In this document: piece by piece, positions 19,536 to 30,404 of the stretch
How the letters are laid out: the number at the start of each line of letters is the position of its first letter
Numbering within the stretch: the first letter of the stretch is position 1
From: a bacterium
GTDB lineage: Bacteria; Cyanobacteriota; Vampirovibrionia; Gastranaerophilales; Gastranaerophilaceae
Direction of reading: 5' to 3'
DNA length: 64,000 bases
Assembly: GCA_017536545.1 (NCBI GenBank)
Contig: JAFXHF010000001.1
Location: forward strand, 1-64,000
Made by a program: the position numbers and the translations under genes
Notes under the pieces: generated by a model
Seen by the model: only the letters and a program-made list of their open reading frames with translations
The model's database searches: none
Told to the model about the DNA's origin: nothing

Positions 19536-22055
19536 TTAAGAAGCTGGAGCTTCTTCAACTTCTTTTTCTTTTTTTGTACGTCTTTTAGAAGCCTTATCAA
19601 AAGACATTTTACCTTCTTCTAGGGTAACTTTAATCACATCCCCAGAACCATATTTACCAGATAAAATTTCTTCAGCTAAGCTATCTTCCATTTTACGTTG
19701 AATTAAACGTCTTAATGGACGAGCACCGTATGCTTCAGAATAACCGTTTTCTGCTAGATGATCTTTTACTTCATCAGTAACTTCAACGCTTAATTCTTTT
19801 TCAGCAAGACGTTTGAACAAGTCTTTCAACATCAAGTCAACGATTTGTCTGATTTCTTCTTTGCTTAAGTGAGCAAATACGATAGTTTCATCGATACGGT
19901 TCAAGAATTCTGGTCTGAATGCTTTCTTCATTTCTTCAGAAACAGTATCTTTAAGTTTTTCGTATTTATCTTTAGATTCATCTTCAGCAGTAGAGAAACC
20001 AAGTTTTGAAGTATTTTGAATCATACTTGCACCAACGTTAGATGTCATGATAATAACAGTATTTTTAAAGCTTACATGACGACCTTTAGAATCTGTCAAT
20101 CTACCATCATCTAAAATTTGAAGCATGATATTAAATACATCTGGGTGAGCTTTTTCAATTTCGTCAAAAAGAACAACTGAATAAGGTTTCTTTCTAACTA
20201 ATTCTGATAAGTGTCCACCATCATCGTAACCAACATAACCTGGAGGAGAACCAATAAGTTTAGCAGTTGAATGTTTTTCCATGAATTCTGACATATCAAC
20301 TCTCAACATATTGTCTTCTGAACCAAACATTGCTTCTGCTAAAGCTTTTGCCAATTCAGTTTTACCAACCCCAGTTGGACCACAGAAGATAAAACTACCG
20401 ATAGGTCTATTTGGAGCTTTCAAACCTACTCTAGCACGTCTGATAGCTTTAGAAATAGCAACAATTGCATCATGCTGACCAATTACACGTTCGTGAAGAA
20501 CATCTTCAAGTTTTAACAATCTTTCAGATTCGCCTTCAGTTAATTTGGTAACAGGAACACCAGTCATCATCGCAATTACTTCTGCAACGTGTTCTGCTGT
20601 AACTGTCGCTTTATTAACTTCGTGTTCTTCTCTCCACTTGTTAGTTACTTCTCTAATTTTATCTCTCAAATCAGCTTCATCATCACGAAGTTGAGATGCT
20701 TCTTCAAATTCTTGATTTCTGATAGCGTCTTCTTTTTCTTTGATTAAAGTTTTTAATTGTTTTTCTAATTCTTTAGCTTCTGGGCAAAGGTTAGAAACTT
20801 TCAATCTAACTTTTGAACTTGCTTCGTCTAACACGTCAATAGCTTTATCTGGCAAGAATCTATCATTAACATACTTACTAGATAATTTAACAGAAGCTAC
20901 GATAGCATCATCAGAAATAATCAATTTGTGGTGTTCTTCATATTTTGGTTTTAAACCTTTAATAATTTCAATTGATTCATCAATAGATGGCTCATCAATT
21001 TGAACAGGTTGGAAACGTCTTTCAAGAGCAGAATCTTTTTCAATGTATTTTCTGTACTCATCTGAAGTTGTAGCACCTATAACTTGGATTTCACCACGAG
21101 ATAACGCTGGTTTTAAGATGTTAGCAGCATCGATTGCACCTTCTGCAGCACCTGCACCAATCAAAGTGTGCATTTCATCGATTACAAGGATAACATTACC
21201 AGATTGACGGATTTCATCCATAATTTTTTTCAAACGTTCTTCAAATTCACCACGATATTTAGTACCAGCAATTAAAAGCCCCATATCTAATTGGATAACT
21301 TTTTTGCCATCTAAAATATCAGGAACTTCAGCGTTAACAATTCTGATTGCAAGACCTTCAGCAACAGCTGTTTTACCAACCCCAGGTTCACCAAGTAAAA
21401 CAGGGTTGTTTTTAGTACGTCTAGCAAGAATTTGAATTACACGTTCAATTTCTTTTTCACGACCAACAACTGGATCTAGACGTAACTCTTGAGCTGCTAG
21501 AGTTAAATCTCTACCAAATTCGTCTAAACTTGGAGTTTTAGTTTTACCACCAGATGAAGAAGATGATGAACTAGAAGATGAAGAAGATGAAGAACCTGCA
21601 CCAGCTGTAGCCGATGGTTTTGATTCTCCTAGCATTTTAACAACATTACTTCTAACTTTATTCAAATCAACACCAAGGTTTTCTAGAACTCTTGCTGCTA
21701 CACCTTCGCCTTCACGAATTAGACCTAGAAGAAGGTGTTCTGTACCAATGTAATTATGACCTAATTGTCTAGCTTCATCCCAAGATAATTCAAGAACTCT
21801 TTTAGCACGAGGGGTGAAAGGGATTTCTACTGCAACAAACCCAGAACCTCTACCGATAATTTTTTCAACTTCAGTTCTTGCATCCTTTAGGTTTACACCC
21901 ATTGATTTTAGAGTTTTTGCAGCAACGCCTGTACCCTCTCCAATCAAGCCAAGCAACACTTGTTCTGTTCCAACAAAGTTGTGACCTAATCTTCGAGCTT
22001 CTTCTTGGGCAAGCATAATAACTTTAATTGCCTTTTCTGTAAAACGTTCGAACAT
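19536..22055 (-). CDS. clpC: ATP-dependent Clp protease ATP-binding subunit ClpC
   Basis: AAA+ unfoldase that feeds proteins to ClpP. The 839 residues are arranged as two Clp-N repeats (1-145, [20 protein letters not shown]), a poly-Ser linker (about 158-170), AAA1 with GEPGVGKT, a UVR-containing middle domain ([20 protein letters not shown]), AAA2 with [15 protein letters not shown] and the D2 small domain. The sequence is very close to cyanobacterial and plastid ClpC, which supports the proposed lineage. No mcsA/mcsB/ctsR genes are adjacent, unlike in Firmicutes. The poly-Ser linker is an unusual local expansion. Confidence 0.97.
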   Translation of the reverse strand: MFERFTEKAIKVIMLAQEEARRLGHNFVGTEQVLLGLIGEGTGVAAKTLKSMGVNLKDARTEVEKIIGRGSGFVAVEIPFTPRAKRVLELSWDEARQLGHNYIGTEHLLLGLIREGEGVAARVLENLGVDLNKVRSNVVKMLGESKPSATAGAGSSSSSSSSSSSSSSGGKTKTPSLDEFGRDLTLAAQELRLDPVVGREKEIERVIQILARRTKNNPVLLGEPGVGKTAVAEGLAIRIVNAEVPDILDGKKVIQLDMGLLIAGTKYRGEFEERLKKIMDEIRQSGNVILVIDEMHTLIGAGAAEGAIDAANILKPALSRGEIQVIGATTSDEYRKYIEKDSALERRFQPVQIDEPSIDESIEIIKGLKPKYEEHHKLIISDDAIVASVKLSSKYVNDRFLPDKAIDVLDEASSKVRLKVSNLCPEAKELEKQLKTLIKEKEDAIRNQEFEEASQLRDDEADLRDKIREVTNKWREEHEVNKATVTAEHVAEVIAMMTGVPVTKLTEGESERLLKLEDVLHERVIGQHDAIVAISKAIRRARVGLKAPNRPIGSFIFCGPTGVGKTELAKALAEAMFGSEDNMLRVDMSEFMEKHSTAKLIGSPPGYVGYDDGGHLSELVRKKPYSVVLFDEIEKAHPDVFNIMLQILDDGRLTDSKGRHVSFKNTVIIMTSNVGASMIQNTSKLGFSTAEDESKDKYEKLKDTVSEEMKKAFRPEFLNRIDETIVFAHLSKEEIRQIVDLMLKDLFKRLAEKELSVEVTDEVKDHLAENGYSEAYGARPLRRLIQRKMEDSLAEEILSGKYGSGDVIKVTLEEGKMSFDKASKRRTKKEKEVEEAPAS

Positions 22056-22162
22056 TTTTTACTCCTATCTCTTCTTATACCAAAATTATACACGAAACAG
22101 AAAAAGTTTCAATATGTTAAGGCATAGAAACAAGTCTAAAATAACAAATTTTTAAACTAATA

Positions 22163-22486
22163 TTACAACCCTAAATCTTTTAAAAATCTTTCATTTTCAG
22201 AAAGAGAAAATAATGCATCTTCTGCAAACGGGTCAACCATACCTTCTTCTCCAAAAAGTTCATTAACAATTTTGTTATGTGAAGTATTTTCAGGATTAGA
22301 AAGTGCTAATCGAGTAAAATTATTAATATCAGTTTTTCTTTCATATAAATTTAGAGCATGCTTAGACAAACTTCTTAAAAAGGTGTTTTTTGTTTGCTCT
22401 TTTAAAGAGTTCACAGGTGAAGACATAGGAAAACAAGAGTTTTCCACCCTTTCAGTTTTTAATTGTTTAGCTAAACGTTTAAACAT
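22163..22486 (-). CDS. Small hypothetical protein
   Basis: 107 residues, not recognised. The ATG at 22486 has GGGAGA 4 bases upstream; a GTG one codon earlier is too close to that site. The protein is basic at the N-terminus (MFKRLAKQLKTERVE), mostly helical and acidic toward the C-terminus (NELFGEEGMVDPFAEDALFS). There is no signal peptide or membrane helix. It lies upstream of clpC on the same strand with a 107-base gap and could be a clpC-linked adaptor, but nothing in the sequence shows this. Confidence 0.6.
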   Translation of the reverse strand: MFKRLAKQLKTERVENSCFPMSSPVNSLKEQTKNTFLRSLSKHALNLYERKTDINNFTRLALSNPENTSHNKIVNELFGEEGMVDPFAEDALFSLSENERFLKDLGL

Positions 22487-22630
22487 CACATCTCCCTGTA
22501 TTTAATGATATTATACATTATTTTTTAATTATTGCAAATTTTTATCCGTAAAATATCCAATTTAACTTGATTATAAAATTTCTTTAAACTAAAATAAAAA
22601 TGCTTGTTATGAAAAAGAAAAGAGGCTAAA

Positions 22631-23896
22631 ATGCTTGATATTAAATTGATTAGAGAAAACCCAGAAAAAATTAACGAACTTCTTAAAAGAAGAAATCCTG
22701 AATTATCAATCGACGAAGTTATTAAAATTGACGAAGAAAGACGTCGTATTCAAACTCAAGCTGACGAACTTCGTGCAAAACGTAAAAACGAATCTCAAAA
22801 AATCGGCATGATGAAAAAAAATGGTGAAAACACTGATGCTATCCAAGAAGAAGTTCGTCAATTAGGGGATGAAATCAAAGCATTAGAAGAAAAACAAAAT
22901 GAGCTTGATTCACAACAAAGAAATGTTTTACTTCACACACCAAACGTTCCAGATGAAACAACTCCAGTTGGTACATCTGAAGACGATAACGTTGTAGTTT
23001 CAGTTTGGGGTGAACCAACAAAATTTAATTTTGAAGCAAAAGCTCACTGGGATTTATGCGAAGAAAAGAATCTTGTGGATTTTGAACGTGGCGTAAAAAT
23101 TTCTCAATCAAGATTTACTTTATACAGAGGCAAAGGTGCAAGATTAGAACGTGCTATTATCAACTTCTTCCTTGACCAACATACAGAAAACGAAGGGTAC
23201 GAAGAAATCTTACCTCCATTTATGGCTAATGCAGCTACAATGACAGGTACTGGTCAACTTCCAAAGTTCAAAGAAGATATGTACAAGTGCGTTGATGAAG
23301 ATTTGTACCTAATTCCTACAGCTGAAGTTCCTGTAACAAACATCTATTCTGGTGAAATTTTATCAGAAGATGAATTACCAAAATATATGACAGCTTACAC
23401 ACCTTGTTTCAGACGTGAAGCAGGTTCTGCAGGCAAAGATACTCGAGGTTTAATCCGTGTCCACCAATTTAACAAAGTTGAAATGGTTAAATACACAACA
23501 CCAGAAACTTCCGTTGAAGAACACGCAAAACTTACAGAAGACGGAGAAAGAATGTTACAACTTCTTGGTTTACCTTACAGAAAAGTTGCATTGTGTACAG
23601 CTGACATCGGATTTTCAGCTAACAAATGTTGGGATTTAGAAGTCTGGATGCCATCTTATGGAACATATAAAGAAATCTCTAGCTGCTCTAACTTTGGGGA
23701 TTACCAAGCTAGACGTGCTAATATCCGTTATAAAGATAAAGAAACTGGCAAAACAAGATTTGTTCATACAATCAATGGTTCTGGTCTTGCAGTTGGTAGA
23801 ACTTTTGCAGCTATCGTTGAAAACTTCCAACAAGAAGATGGCACAATTATCATACCTGAAGTTCTTAGAAAATACACAGGATTTGATAAAATTTAA
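22631..23896 (+). CDS. serS: Seryl-tRNA synthetase
   Basis: Charges tRNA-Ser. The 421 residues show the N-terminal tRNA-binding coiled coil (about 25-105) and a class II catalytic core. Motif 2 is [20 protein letters not shown] and motif 3 [21 protein letters not shown] lies 5 bases before the ATG. It is a single gene with its own terminator. Confidence 0.97.
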   Translation: MLDIKLIRENPEKINELLKRRNPELSIDEVIKIDEERRRIQTQADELRAKRKNESQKIGMMKKNGENTDAIQEEVRQLGDEIKALEEKQNELDSQQRNVLLHTPNVPDETTPVGTSEDDNVVVSVWGEPTKFNFEAKAHWDLCEEKNLVDFERGVKISQSRFTLYRGKGARLERAIINFFLDQHTENEGYEEILPPFMANAATMTGTGQLPKFKEDMYKCVDEDLYLIPTAEVPVTNIYSGEILSEDELPKYMTAYTPCFRREAGSAGKDTRGLIRVHQFNKVEMVKYTTPETSVEEHAKLTEDGERMLQLLGLPYRKVALCTADIGFSANKCWDLEVWMPSYGTYKEISSCSNFGDYQARRANIRYKDKETGKTRFVHTINGSGLAVGRTFAAIVENFQQEDGTIIIPEVLRKYTGFDKI

Positions 23897-23912
23897 TCAC
23901 AAGAAAAATAAG

Positions 23913-23944
23913 AAAGACTCGGCTTACTACCGAGTCTTTTTTTT
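23913..23944 (+). terminator. Rho-independent terminator of serS
   Basis: GACTCGG (23916-23922) pairs with CCGAGTC (23930-23936) and is followed by eight T. Confidence 0.92.
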
Positions 23945-23955
23945 GTGAAAATTAT

Positions 23956-24333
23956 TTATCCTAATCTATTCAACACATCAGATGGGTTGATTTCATCTGA
24001 AGAATTCAATCTAGCTAAATCATCAGCCCTATCACAGAGCCTTTTAATAAATGCCACTGGACTATCAGGTGAAAACAACCAGTTTTCAATATAATCCTCA
24101 ACTTTACCATTTGAAGAAACCCAACCTGACAGTTTTGTAGTATTTGGCACAGCTGACAACCCGACATGTGAAATCAGATTATTTTCTTGAGAAGAAACTA
24201 AATCATTTATAGCTTTCCATTCCAAATCACTTGATACACGCACTCTTAAAGCATTCTTAGCTAAAGTATCAGCGTGTACTGCCATACCAAAATTTTGTCT
24301 ATTTGAATAATTTGGATTGAAATTAATTTGCAT
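23956..24333 (-). CDS. Tagged small protein, tandem paralogue 1
   Basis: 125 residues of unknown function. It starts MQINFNPNYSNRQNFGMAV, an Asn-rich leader ending in F-G-x-A, then a compact alpha/beta body with NALRVRVSS and a C-terminal helix PVAFIKRLCDRADDLA. Those three segments recur in the two genes upstream, so the three are paralogues in a tandem array separated by 15-18 bases. There is no signal peptide. It is last in the small operon and converges on serS. Confidence 0.75.
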   Translation of the reverse strand: MQINFNPNYSNRQNFGMAVHADTLAKNALRVRVSSDLEWKAINDLVSSQENNLISHVGLSAVPNTTKLSGWVSSNGKVEDYIENWLFSPDSPVAFIKRLCDRADDLARLNSSDEINPSDVLNRLG

Positions 24334-24348
24334 ATATTCCTGATTTAA

Positions 24349-24744
24349 TTATAACATTTTAGATAAAGTATCATCTAATTCTTTGATATCACAACGTTCG
24401 TTAATTTTAGCTGCTTCAGCATCCGCAAAATTAACAATTTTTCTAATAAATTTAACTGGTCCACCAAAGATACCTTCAGAAAAATGTCTAACAAAAGAAT
24501 TAGGGTTATCTAAAGAAGTATCTCTAGTAAATACATTAGCAGTTAACTTACCTTTTTCATCTGCAAAAAGTTGAATATCTACAAGATCATTTTTTGATGC
24601 TTGTTCAACTAATGCTGATAATTCTTGTGAATCAACAGGTCTTTTAATCCTTACTCTTAAGGCTTTATTAACAACATCACTAGATTTCATTGCCATACCA
24701 AAATTTTGTTGATTTGAATAATTTGTGTTCATATTAACTTGCAT
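24349..24744 (-). CDS. Tagged small protein, tandem paralogue 2
   Basis: 131 residues. The leader MQVNMNTNYSNQQNFGMAM is nearly identical to that of paralogue 1, and KALRVRIKRP and PVKFIRKIVNFADAEAAK are conserved. The middle has diverged, which suggests an old duplication with the tag kept under selection. A GGAGAA-type ribosome site precedes the ATG. Function unknown. Confidence 0.75.
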   Translation of the reverse strand: MQVNMNTNYSNQQNFGMAMKSSDVVNKALRVRIKRPVDSQELSALVEQASKNDLVDIQLFADEKGKLTANVFTRDTSLDNPNSFVRHFSEGIFGGPVKFIRKIVNFADAEAAKINERCDIKELDDTLSKML

Positions 24745-24762
24745 TGTTTTCTCCTTTTATAA

Positions 24763-25158
24763 TTAAATCATATCTAAAATTTCTTGTATTCTTTGTTTTA
24801 TACCTAAAGGTTTTCTCATATTTTTTGTAAATTCATCTCCAATAGCTATTGCTTTTGTAATAAACTCAATTGGAGTATCGATTTTAAGTGGACCTTCCGC
24901 AATTCGTTTTCTTGCTCCAGAGATTCTGTTTTCAATAACGATTCCAAGACCACCATCACCTCTTCCTCCCGTTATAAAAATATCATTAGGGTCTTCCTTG
25001 TGTTTTTCAATCAATTTAACTAACTCTTCCCAAGCATCAGCCTCATTATGAACTTGTTTCATTCTTTGAACAAGTAATGCTCGGCCAGTTCTATCTGCAC
25101 GAATAGCAGTAAAACTTAGGGGTGTATTCAAATTATTACTCGAATTATTTAGAATCAT
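24763..25158 (-). CDS. Tagged small protein, tandem paralogue 3
   Basis: 131 residues and the first gene of the array. The leader MILNNSSNNLNTPLSFTAIR uses the F-T-A form of the tag. The body keeps GRALLVQRM and PIEFITKAIAIGDEFTK, matching the RVRV and PV.FI segments of the other two, but adds a Gly-rich turn (FITGGRGDGGLG). GTAGGT precedes the ATG. It is the most divergent copy. Function unknown. Confidence 0.72.
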   Translation of the reverse strand: MILNNSSNNLNTPLSFTAIRADRTGRALLVQRMKQVHNEADAWEELVKLIEKHKEDPNDIFITGGRGDGGLGIVIENRISGARKRIAEGPLKIDTPIEFITKAIAIGDEFTKNMRKPLGIKQRIQEILDMI

Positions 25159-25300
25159 ATGACCTACTAAAATTTTTATGTGTAAAAATTAAAACACCTA
25201 AAAAATAAATTTGCTAGTAAAATTTCAAAATGTTACAGACTGTAATTAGGGCAAATAACATGTTATAATTAAAATAGAATAGCTTTTAAAGGTGAATAAT

Positions 25301-27589
25301 ATGTTTGGTTTTCCATTTGAGTTAGATGACTTTCAAAAAGAGGCTTGTGAAACTATTGATAGAGGTGAAAGTGTAGTTGTATGTGCACCAACTGGTGCAG
25401 GTAAAACTGTTATTGCACAACACGCAATCCATAGGGCTCTAGAACAAGGTTGCAGAATATTTTATACAACACCTTTAAAAGCTCTATCAAACCAAAAATT
25501 TTATGATTTTGGCGAAAAATATGGACACGATAAAGTTGGTTTACTCACTGGTGACACTTCAATAAACCGTAACGCACAAATTGTAATTATGACAACAGAA
25601 GTTTTCAGAAATATGCTTTACGGTACAAATTTTGGAGCTGTAGCTGATAACCTAAAAGATGTCAAATACATTGTACTAGATGAAGTCCACTATATGAACG
25701 ATGAACAACGTGGCACAGTTTGGGAAGAGAGCATTATTTATTGCCCAACTAACATTCAAATTATTGCATTATCAGCAACCGTTGCAAACTGCGATGAGTT
25801 AACAAATTGGATAAATACAGTTCACTCTAAAACAACACTTGTTAATACTGATTTTAGACCAGTTCCATTGAGATTCTACTATTTTGACAGTTCTCAACCG
25901 TTTAAACTTTTACCTTTACTAACCCCTGAAGGTAAACTAAATAAAAAGATTCGACCAGAAAGACCTCAATGGGCAAAAGGTAAAGATAAACGTAAAAAAA
26001 CTTATGTAAAACAAATTATTCAAAATCTTGCAGATCAAGATATGTTACCAGCAATTTATTTCACATTCTCTCGTAAAAAATGTGATGAACAAATGGAAAA
26101 ATGTTCTGGGTTAGGCTTAAATACAAGAGCAGAACAAGAAAAAATTAAAGCATTTATCGAAGAATTTATCGCTGATAATCCACATTTATACGGAAATAAA
26201 CACATTGAATACTTAATCCAAGGGGTTGCATCCCACCATGCAGGGCTTTTACCAGCTTGGAAAAACCTTGTAGAAAAACTTTTCCAACAAGGATTGATTA
26301 AAGTTGTATTTGCGACAGAAACACTTGCCGCTGGTATCAATATGCCCGCTCGTTCAACTGTAATTAGTGCAACAAGTAAGCGAACTGATGCTGGTCACAG
26401 AATGCTAACAGCAAATGAATTTCTTCAAATGTCAGGTCGAGCTGGCCGTCGTGGAATGGATGAAGTTGGTTATGTAACTATTGTTGGAACATCTTTCCAA
26501 ACTCCAGATGAAGTAGCAGATCTTGTCCTAAGCGGCTCAAATCCTCTTGAAAGTAGATTTTCTCCAAGCTACTCAATGGTACTTAACTTACTTCAAAGAT
26601 TTAGCCTAGAAGAATCAAAAGAACTTATCTTAAAAAGTTTTGGATACTATTCATCAGATTTCAGACTTAAACCTATATTGGCTCAAATGGATGAATACGA
26701 CTATGAATTACAAGAAAGAGCTTTTGCCTGCCCAAGCAAATTATCCGATGAAAAAATGCTTGAGTACGATAGAATGAGATTTTTATATGTTCAAAATAGA
26801 CAAACTTATAAAAAAATCTTACGTCAAGAAAAAGCTAAACACAGACCTCTATCGGCTGAAGTTATTGAATTTGGAGAACGTAATAAAGCTGAATTACATA
26901 AGCTTCAAAGCTATCCTTGCGATTGTTGTAAACATTACAAACGACACGCTAAAAATTTGGAAGTTATCAAACGAATACTAAGCAAAAAACAAAAACTTCA
27001 GAAAGAAATTGAACGCCAGAAAGATATTTATTGGAATAAATTTTTGTCACACAGAGCAGTCCTTGAAGAATATGGATACTTAACCAATGATTACCCAACA
27101 GATAAGGGTAAAACAACATCACAAATCCGCTCAGAAAATGAATTATTCTTAGCTGAAATAATTTTCTCTGGAGTGTTGGAAAATCTAACACCTGCTCAGC
27201 TTGCAGGAGTAATTTGTGCTATCACAACAGAAGAGTTAAGAATTGAAATCCCATACATTCCATTTTCAGAACCTGTTAGAAAAACCCTAAACAAAATCAG
27301 GGATATTAAAAAGAAATTGTATAAAGCTCAAACAAGATATGACATTGAATCACCTCTAAATATTAACCCATATTTTAGTTCACTAATAGAACTTTGGGTA
27401 GAAGGTGCAGAATGGTCAACTGTATCAGAACAAATTGATATGGGTGAAGGGGATATCGTTCGAGCATTCAAGCGAACAGTAGATGTTCTAAGACAACTTA
27501 CAACTATCGACAATGTACCAGAAGCCGTCGTATTCACTGCAAGAGAGGCAGTAGAAAAAATTATGCGTGCTCCAGTTGATGTAGATTAA
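25301..27589 (+). CDS. Ski2/Mtr4-like DEVH-box RNA helicase
   Basis: 762 residues from ATG 25301, with AAAGG 8 bases upstream; GTG 25292 overlaps that site and is rejected. Helicase motifs are clear: I APTGAGKT, Ia TPLKALSNQK, II DEVH, III SATVAN, and in RecA2 HHAGLLP, FATETLAAGINMPAR and QMSGRAGRRGMDEVG. A C-terminal winged-helix/ratchet region with a CDCC cluster (YPCDCCKHYKRH) follows. Cyanobacteria and plastids carry similar helicases thought to act in RNA processing or decay, and this role is inferred from the family. A TATAAT box lies at about 25263. It is divergent from the tagged paralogue array. Confidence 0.9.
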   Translation: MFGFPFELDDFQKEACETIDRGESVVVCAPTGAGKTVIAQHAIHRALEQGCRIFYTTPLKALSNQKFYDFGEKYGHDKVGLLTGDTSINRNAQIVIMTTEVFRNMLYGTNFGAVADNLKDVKYIVLDEVHYMNDEQRGTVWEESIIYCPTNIQIIALSATVANCDELTNWINTVHSKTTLVNTDFRPVPLRFYYFDSSQPFKLLPLLTPEGKLNKKIRPERPQWAKGKDKRKKTYVKQIIQNLADQDMLPAIYFTFSRKKCDEQMEKCSGLGLNTRAEQEKIKAFIEEFIADNPHLYGNKHIEYLIQGVASHHAGLLPAWKNLVEKLFQQGLIKVVFATETLAAGINMPARSTVISATSKRTDAGHRMLTANEFLQMSGRAGRRGMDEVGYVTIVGTSFQTPDEVADLVLSGSNPLESRFSPSYSMVLNLLQRFSLEESKELILKSFGYYSSDFRLKPILAQMDEYDYELQERAFACPSKLSDEKMLEYDRMRFLYVQNRQTYKKILRQEKAKHRPLSAEVIEFGERNKAELHKLQSYPCDCCKHYKRHAKNLEVIKRILSKKQKLQKEIERQKDIYWNKFLSHRAVLEEYGYLTNDYPTDKGKTTSQIRSENELFLAEIIFSGVLENLTPAQLAGVICAITTEELRIEIPYIPFSEPVRKTLNKIRDIKKKLYKAQTRYDIESPLNINPYFSSLIELWVEGAEWSTVSEQIDMGEGDIVRAFKRTVDVLRQLTTIDNVPEAVVFTAREAVEKIMRAPVDVD

Positions 27590-27669
27590 GGGTAAAAATA
27601 ACACTAAAACACAGATATAGTGTACATTTACCACTATTTAGTTTTGTTAAATCCTGACTATGAAAAGGA

Positions 27670-27698
27670 TTGAAGTCATTGTAAATATATGTTACAAT
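27670..27698 (+). promoter_or_regulatory. Sigma-70 promoter for the phosphodiester glycosidase gene
   Basis: TTGAAG (27670-27675), a 17-base spacer and TACAAT (27693-27698). The predicted start near 27705 leaves an unusually long leader of about 100 bases. Confidence 0.7.
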
Positions 27699-27704
27699 AT
27701 TAGT

Positions 27705-27800
27705 AGAAGCATCCTATAGACCCACATAGGCCTTTGATGAGTGTTATTCCCCACCCACTCTAAAAACAAAAAGGTATCCGGTTACTCTAACAACAATTAG
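27705..27800 (+). other. Structured 5' leader (two small hairpins), possible cis-regulatory RNA
   Basis: CCTAT/ATAGG (27713-27717 with 27726-27730) and GAGTG/CACTC (27739-27743 with 27756-27760) form two hairpins with C-rich loops. A purine-rich linker and GTTA-CTC-TAAC follow before the ribosome site. It does not match any riboswitch class I can recall with confidence. Confidence 0.4.
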
Positions 27801-27808
27801 GTGCCAAG

Positions 27809-29074
27809 ATGGATACACTAATAGAAAGAAAACAGTTCATAATACCTGTGAGGACATGCGAAACTGTCTTAACCATTTCGCTTTTTACAATATTTACCCT
27901 TACAAATTCAATATTTCAACCGCAACTATTTGCAAGCGATTTACTAATTGCTAACAACACAATAACAACACCAACTTTAATAGAAGTTACAACAAATATA
28001 AAAGATGAGTTATTACCAGAAAATAGAAAGGAAAAATTTAACAACAGGATTAAAAACAAATACGAAGGATTAAAAATTAATGACGTAGCAGATGGGGTAA
28101 AACATATAAAAATGGTCAAATACTATAACGGTAAACCCGTAAGAATTAATATTGTAGAAGTTAATCACAAAGTTGCAAATGACTTTGAAATTAAACCTGC
28201 AACAGCTTCAAAAACCCTATCTAGCAAACGTAAATTAAGAACAATCGCACAAAACAATGATGCAATTGTAGCAATTAATGGGGGATTTTTCAAACCTCAA
28301 ACAGGAGTACCACTTGGAACTCTAATGATAAATAAAAAACTTATAACAGGTCCAATTTACGACAGAGTTGCTTTAGGTATTTTTGACTCAGGATATGAAG
28401 TAGGTAGAGTACAGTTAAATGCAAAAATCTTAGGAAATGGTGAATCAATAAAAATTGATAATATAAATCAGCCTAGAATGCTATCCTCATATATTTTAGC
28501 TTATACTCCGGATTGGGGGGCTTACGCTCCTGCTTCACCTCAGTATGGTGTCCAACTTCAAGTAGTTGGAAATAAGATTACGGAAGTTTCCTCCAATCCT
28601 CTTTTTATTCCAAAAGACGGTTACGTGATAGTAGGTCCAAAAGCAAAATTAGAAAAACTTATTGGAGCAAAAAAAGTTGATATCAAAATATCAACTAACC
28701 CTAAATGGGAAAATGTAAAACACATAATTAGCGGTGGACCTTACTTAGTTAAGGATAATCAAATATTTATCGATACTACTGCCCAAAAACTTCAATCAAT
28801 AGGGGGACGTAACCCAAGAACGGCAATCGGCTACACTAAAGAAAATGATTTAGTACTTGTCGCAGTTGATGGAAGAGAGGGCAGTTCTATCGGTTTGACA
28901 TTGAACGAATTAGCAAAACTTATGAAAGATTTGGGTTGCACAAACGCTATCAACCTTGATGGCGGAGGTTCAACTGTAATGTATATAAATGGACAAATTG
29001 TAAATCGTCCACAACAACAAGGAGGCATCGCATTATCAAATGTTTTGGTCATTTCTAAAAAAGCTAACATCTAA
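27809..29074 (+). CDS. Exported phosphodiester glycosidase (NAGPA-family domain)
   Basis: 421 residues. A hydrophobic N-terminal segment (about 18-45, ending near LFASD) should direct export. The catalytic domain (about 140-420) has the family signatures AIVAINGGFFKPQTGVPLG, ISGGPYLVKD, NPRTAIGYT, VAVDGREGSSIGLTLNELA and AINLDGGGSTVMY. Relatives remove or hydrolyse glycosyl phosphodiesters and occur in envelope or exopolysaccharide contexts. AGGTG lies 5 bases before the ATG. The long leader suggests post-transcriptional control. It converges on the metalloprotease gene. Confidence 0.88.
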   Translation: MDTLIERKQFIIPVRTCETVLTISLFTIFTLTNSIFQPQLFASDLLIANNTITTPTLIEVTTNIKDELLPENRKEKFNNRIKNKYEGLKINDVADGVKHIKMVKYYNGKPVRINIVEVNHKVANDFEIKPATASKTLSSKRKLRTIAQNNDAIVAINGGFFKPQTGVPLGTLMINKKLITGPIYDRVALGIFDSGYEVGRVQLNAKILGNGESIKIDNINQPRMLSSYILAYTPDWGAYAPASPQYGVQLQVVGNKITEVSSNPLFIPKDGYVIVGPKAKLEKLIGAKKVDIKISTNPKWENVKHIISGGPYLVKDNQIFIDTTAQKLQSIGGRNPRTAIGYTKENDLVLVAVDGREGSSIGLTLNELAKLMKDLGCTNAINLDGGGSTVMYINGQIVNRPQQQGGIALSNVLVISKKANI

Positions 29075-29117
29075 TATTGTTGAAAATCTCGCATTTTTAG
29101 GATTTCACAAGGTAACC

Positions 29118-30404
29118 CTAGCGTAATTGTAGTTGGTTGATTTCTTCGATAAATTCTCGAACACTTGGAGTGTCCTTAATGAGTTTTGCACTATTAGCAA
29201 ACTCTAATGCTGTGTCATATTTTTGAAGATTGTAGTAAGTAATAGCTCTATTGTAAGCAACCAGATATTTTTCGTCCTGCGATCTTGCACGCTCATCAGC
29301 TTCTGATAGATATTTTAAAGATTGCTCGAAATCACCCATATCAGCATAAACCGCAGAAATATTTATATAACCCGCAGCAATATCTGGATAATCTGCAATA
29401 TAGTTCTCTAACTCTTTTAATTTTTTTTGTAAAACTACATCATTTTCGCCTAAGATAAGAGGTGGATAATAAAAACTTTCGGATTTAAGGTTTTGAACAT
29501 TTGAAATTGTTGGCTCCATTCTATATAAAAGAACCAATGTATTTAAATCTCTAATACTCAAACCTTGTCTAAAGCTACCATACCAAGGAGAAGACTCATC
29601 ATCCTTCATCGCATACATTAGGTCATTTGGATTATCACTATGTCCCATAATTCCTAATGTATGACCAAGCTCATGAATAGCTGTGTTATAAATCATGTCT
29701 TTTGTAAAACTTTCATTCCGAGGATTTGTACGATAAAAAGTTAAATTCATACGTTCTAAAAGCTTTTTACTAGATATAGATGGTTCTGTGTATGCAACTA
29801 CAAATTTACAAACACCATTTTCACATTGGGTTTTATCTATATCTTTAAACGTAATAAATATATCTGAATCCTCTGCATTAGAAACAACTGAAAATTTTAT
29901 AAAATTAGTATTTCTCACCCATAAGTTCATCGCTTGCTTTATAGCATCTATGTAATATTCAGGAACTGTATCGGTTTTATCTATATAAACTTTTAACGGA
30001 AACGAACGAATATCCCAACGCAAAATATCATTACCATCTAATGCGTTATAAATATAATTCGGCTCTAGCCCTTTTAATAAATTACGTCTTAACATTTTTA
30101 AATTTGGCTTAGCGATTTTAGTAGCTTCATCGTTTATAGTAGATTGAGACATTTCTAATAATTTTTTCTGCACAGAACACTTTGGTCCAGCTTTTGATAA
30201 TGCTGAAACATAATAAAACCTAGCTAAAATCCCTTTTGAATCTGCAAACAAAGAGCGTTCAAAATATGGTAATGATTGCTCATATTGTTTTGTGTCGTAT
30301 AAAGATTTCGCCTTATTGTAATTGTACAAAGCTGAAAATGGAGACTTATAAACTAAGGCAACACACAAAACAAGAAAAAATAAAAAAAGTAAAACCTTAC
30401 GCAT
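29118..30404 (-). CDS. Membrane-anchored matrixin-like (M10) metalloprotease with TPR units
   Basis: 428 residues. An N-terminal membrane helix or uncleaved signal (1-22) is followed by a short TPR segment, then a metzincin domain. The zinc-binding sequence is HELGHTLGIMGHS, giving three His and the Glu, and LMYAMKD downstream supplies the Met-turn. A C-terminal TPR block (about 330-425) follows. The protein should act outside the cytoplasm. Its start overlaps the end of scpB by 8 bases, so it is probably translated with the smc-scpA-scpB operon, an unusual partner for condensin. Its substrate is unknown. Confidence 0.85.
   Translation of the reverse strand: MRKVLLFLFFLVLCVALVYKSPFSALYNYNKAKSLYDTKQYEQSLPYFERSLFADSKGILARFYYVSALSKAGPKCSVQKKLLEMSQSTINDEATKIAKPNLKMLRRNLLKGLEPNYIYNALDGNDILRWDIRSFPLKVYIDKTDTVPEYYIDAIKQAMNLWVRNTNFIKFSVVSNAEDSDIFITFKDIDKTQCENGVCKFVVAYTEPSISSKKLLERMNLTFYRTNPRNESFTKDMIYNTAIHELGHTLGIMGHSDNPNDLMYAMKDDESSPWYGSFRQGLSIRDLNTLVLLYRMEPTISNVQNLKSESFYYPPLILGENDVVLQKKLKELENYIADYPDIAAGYINISAVYADMGDFEQSLKYLSEADERARSQDEKYLVAYNRAITYYNLQKYDTALEFANSAKLIKDTPSVREFIEEINQLQLR

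Noticed and set aside
25292..25300. GTG start for the helicase
   Set aside because: It overlaps the ribosome site of the ATG at 25301.
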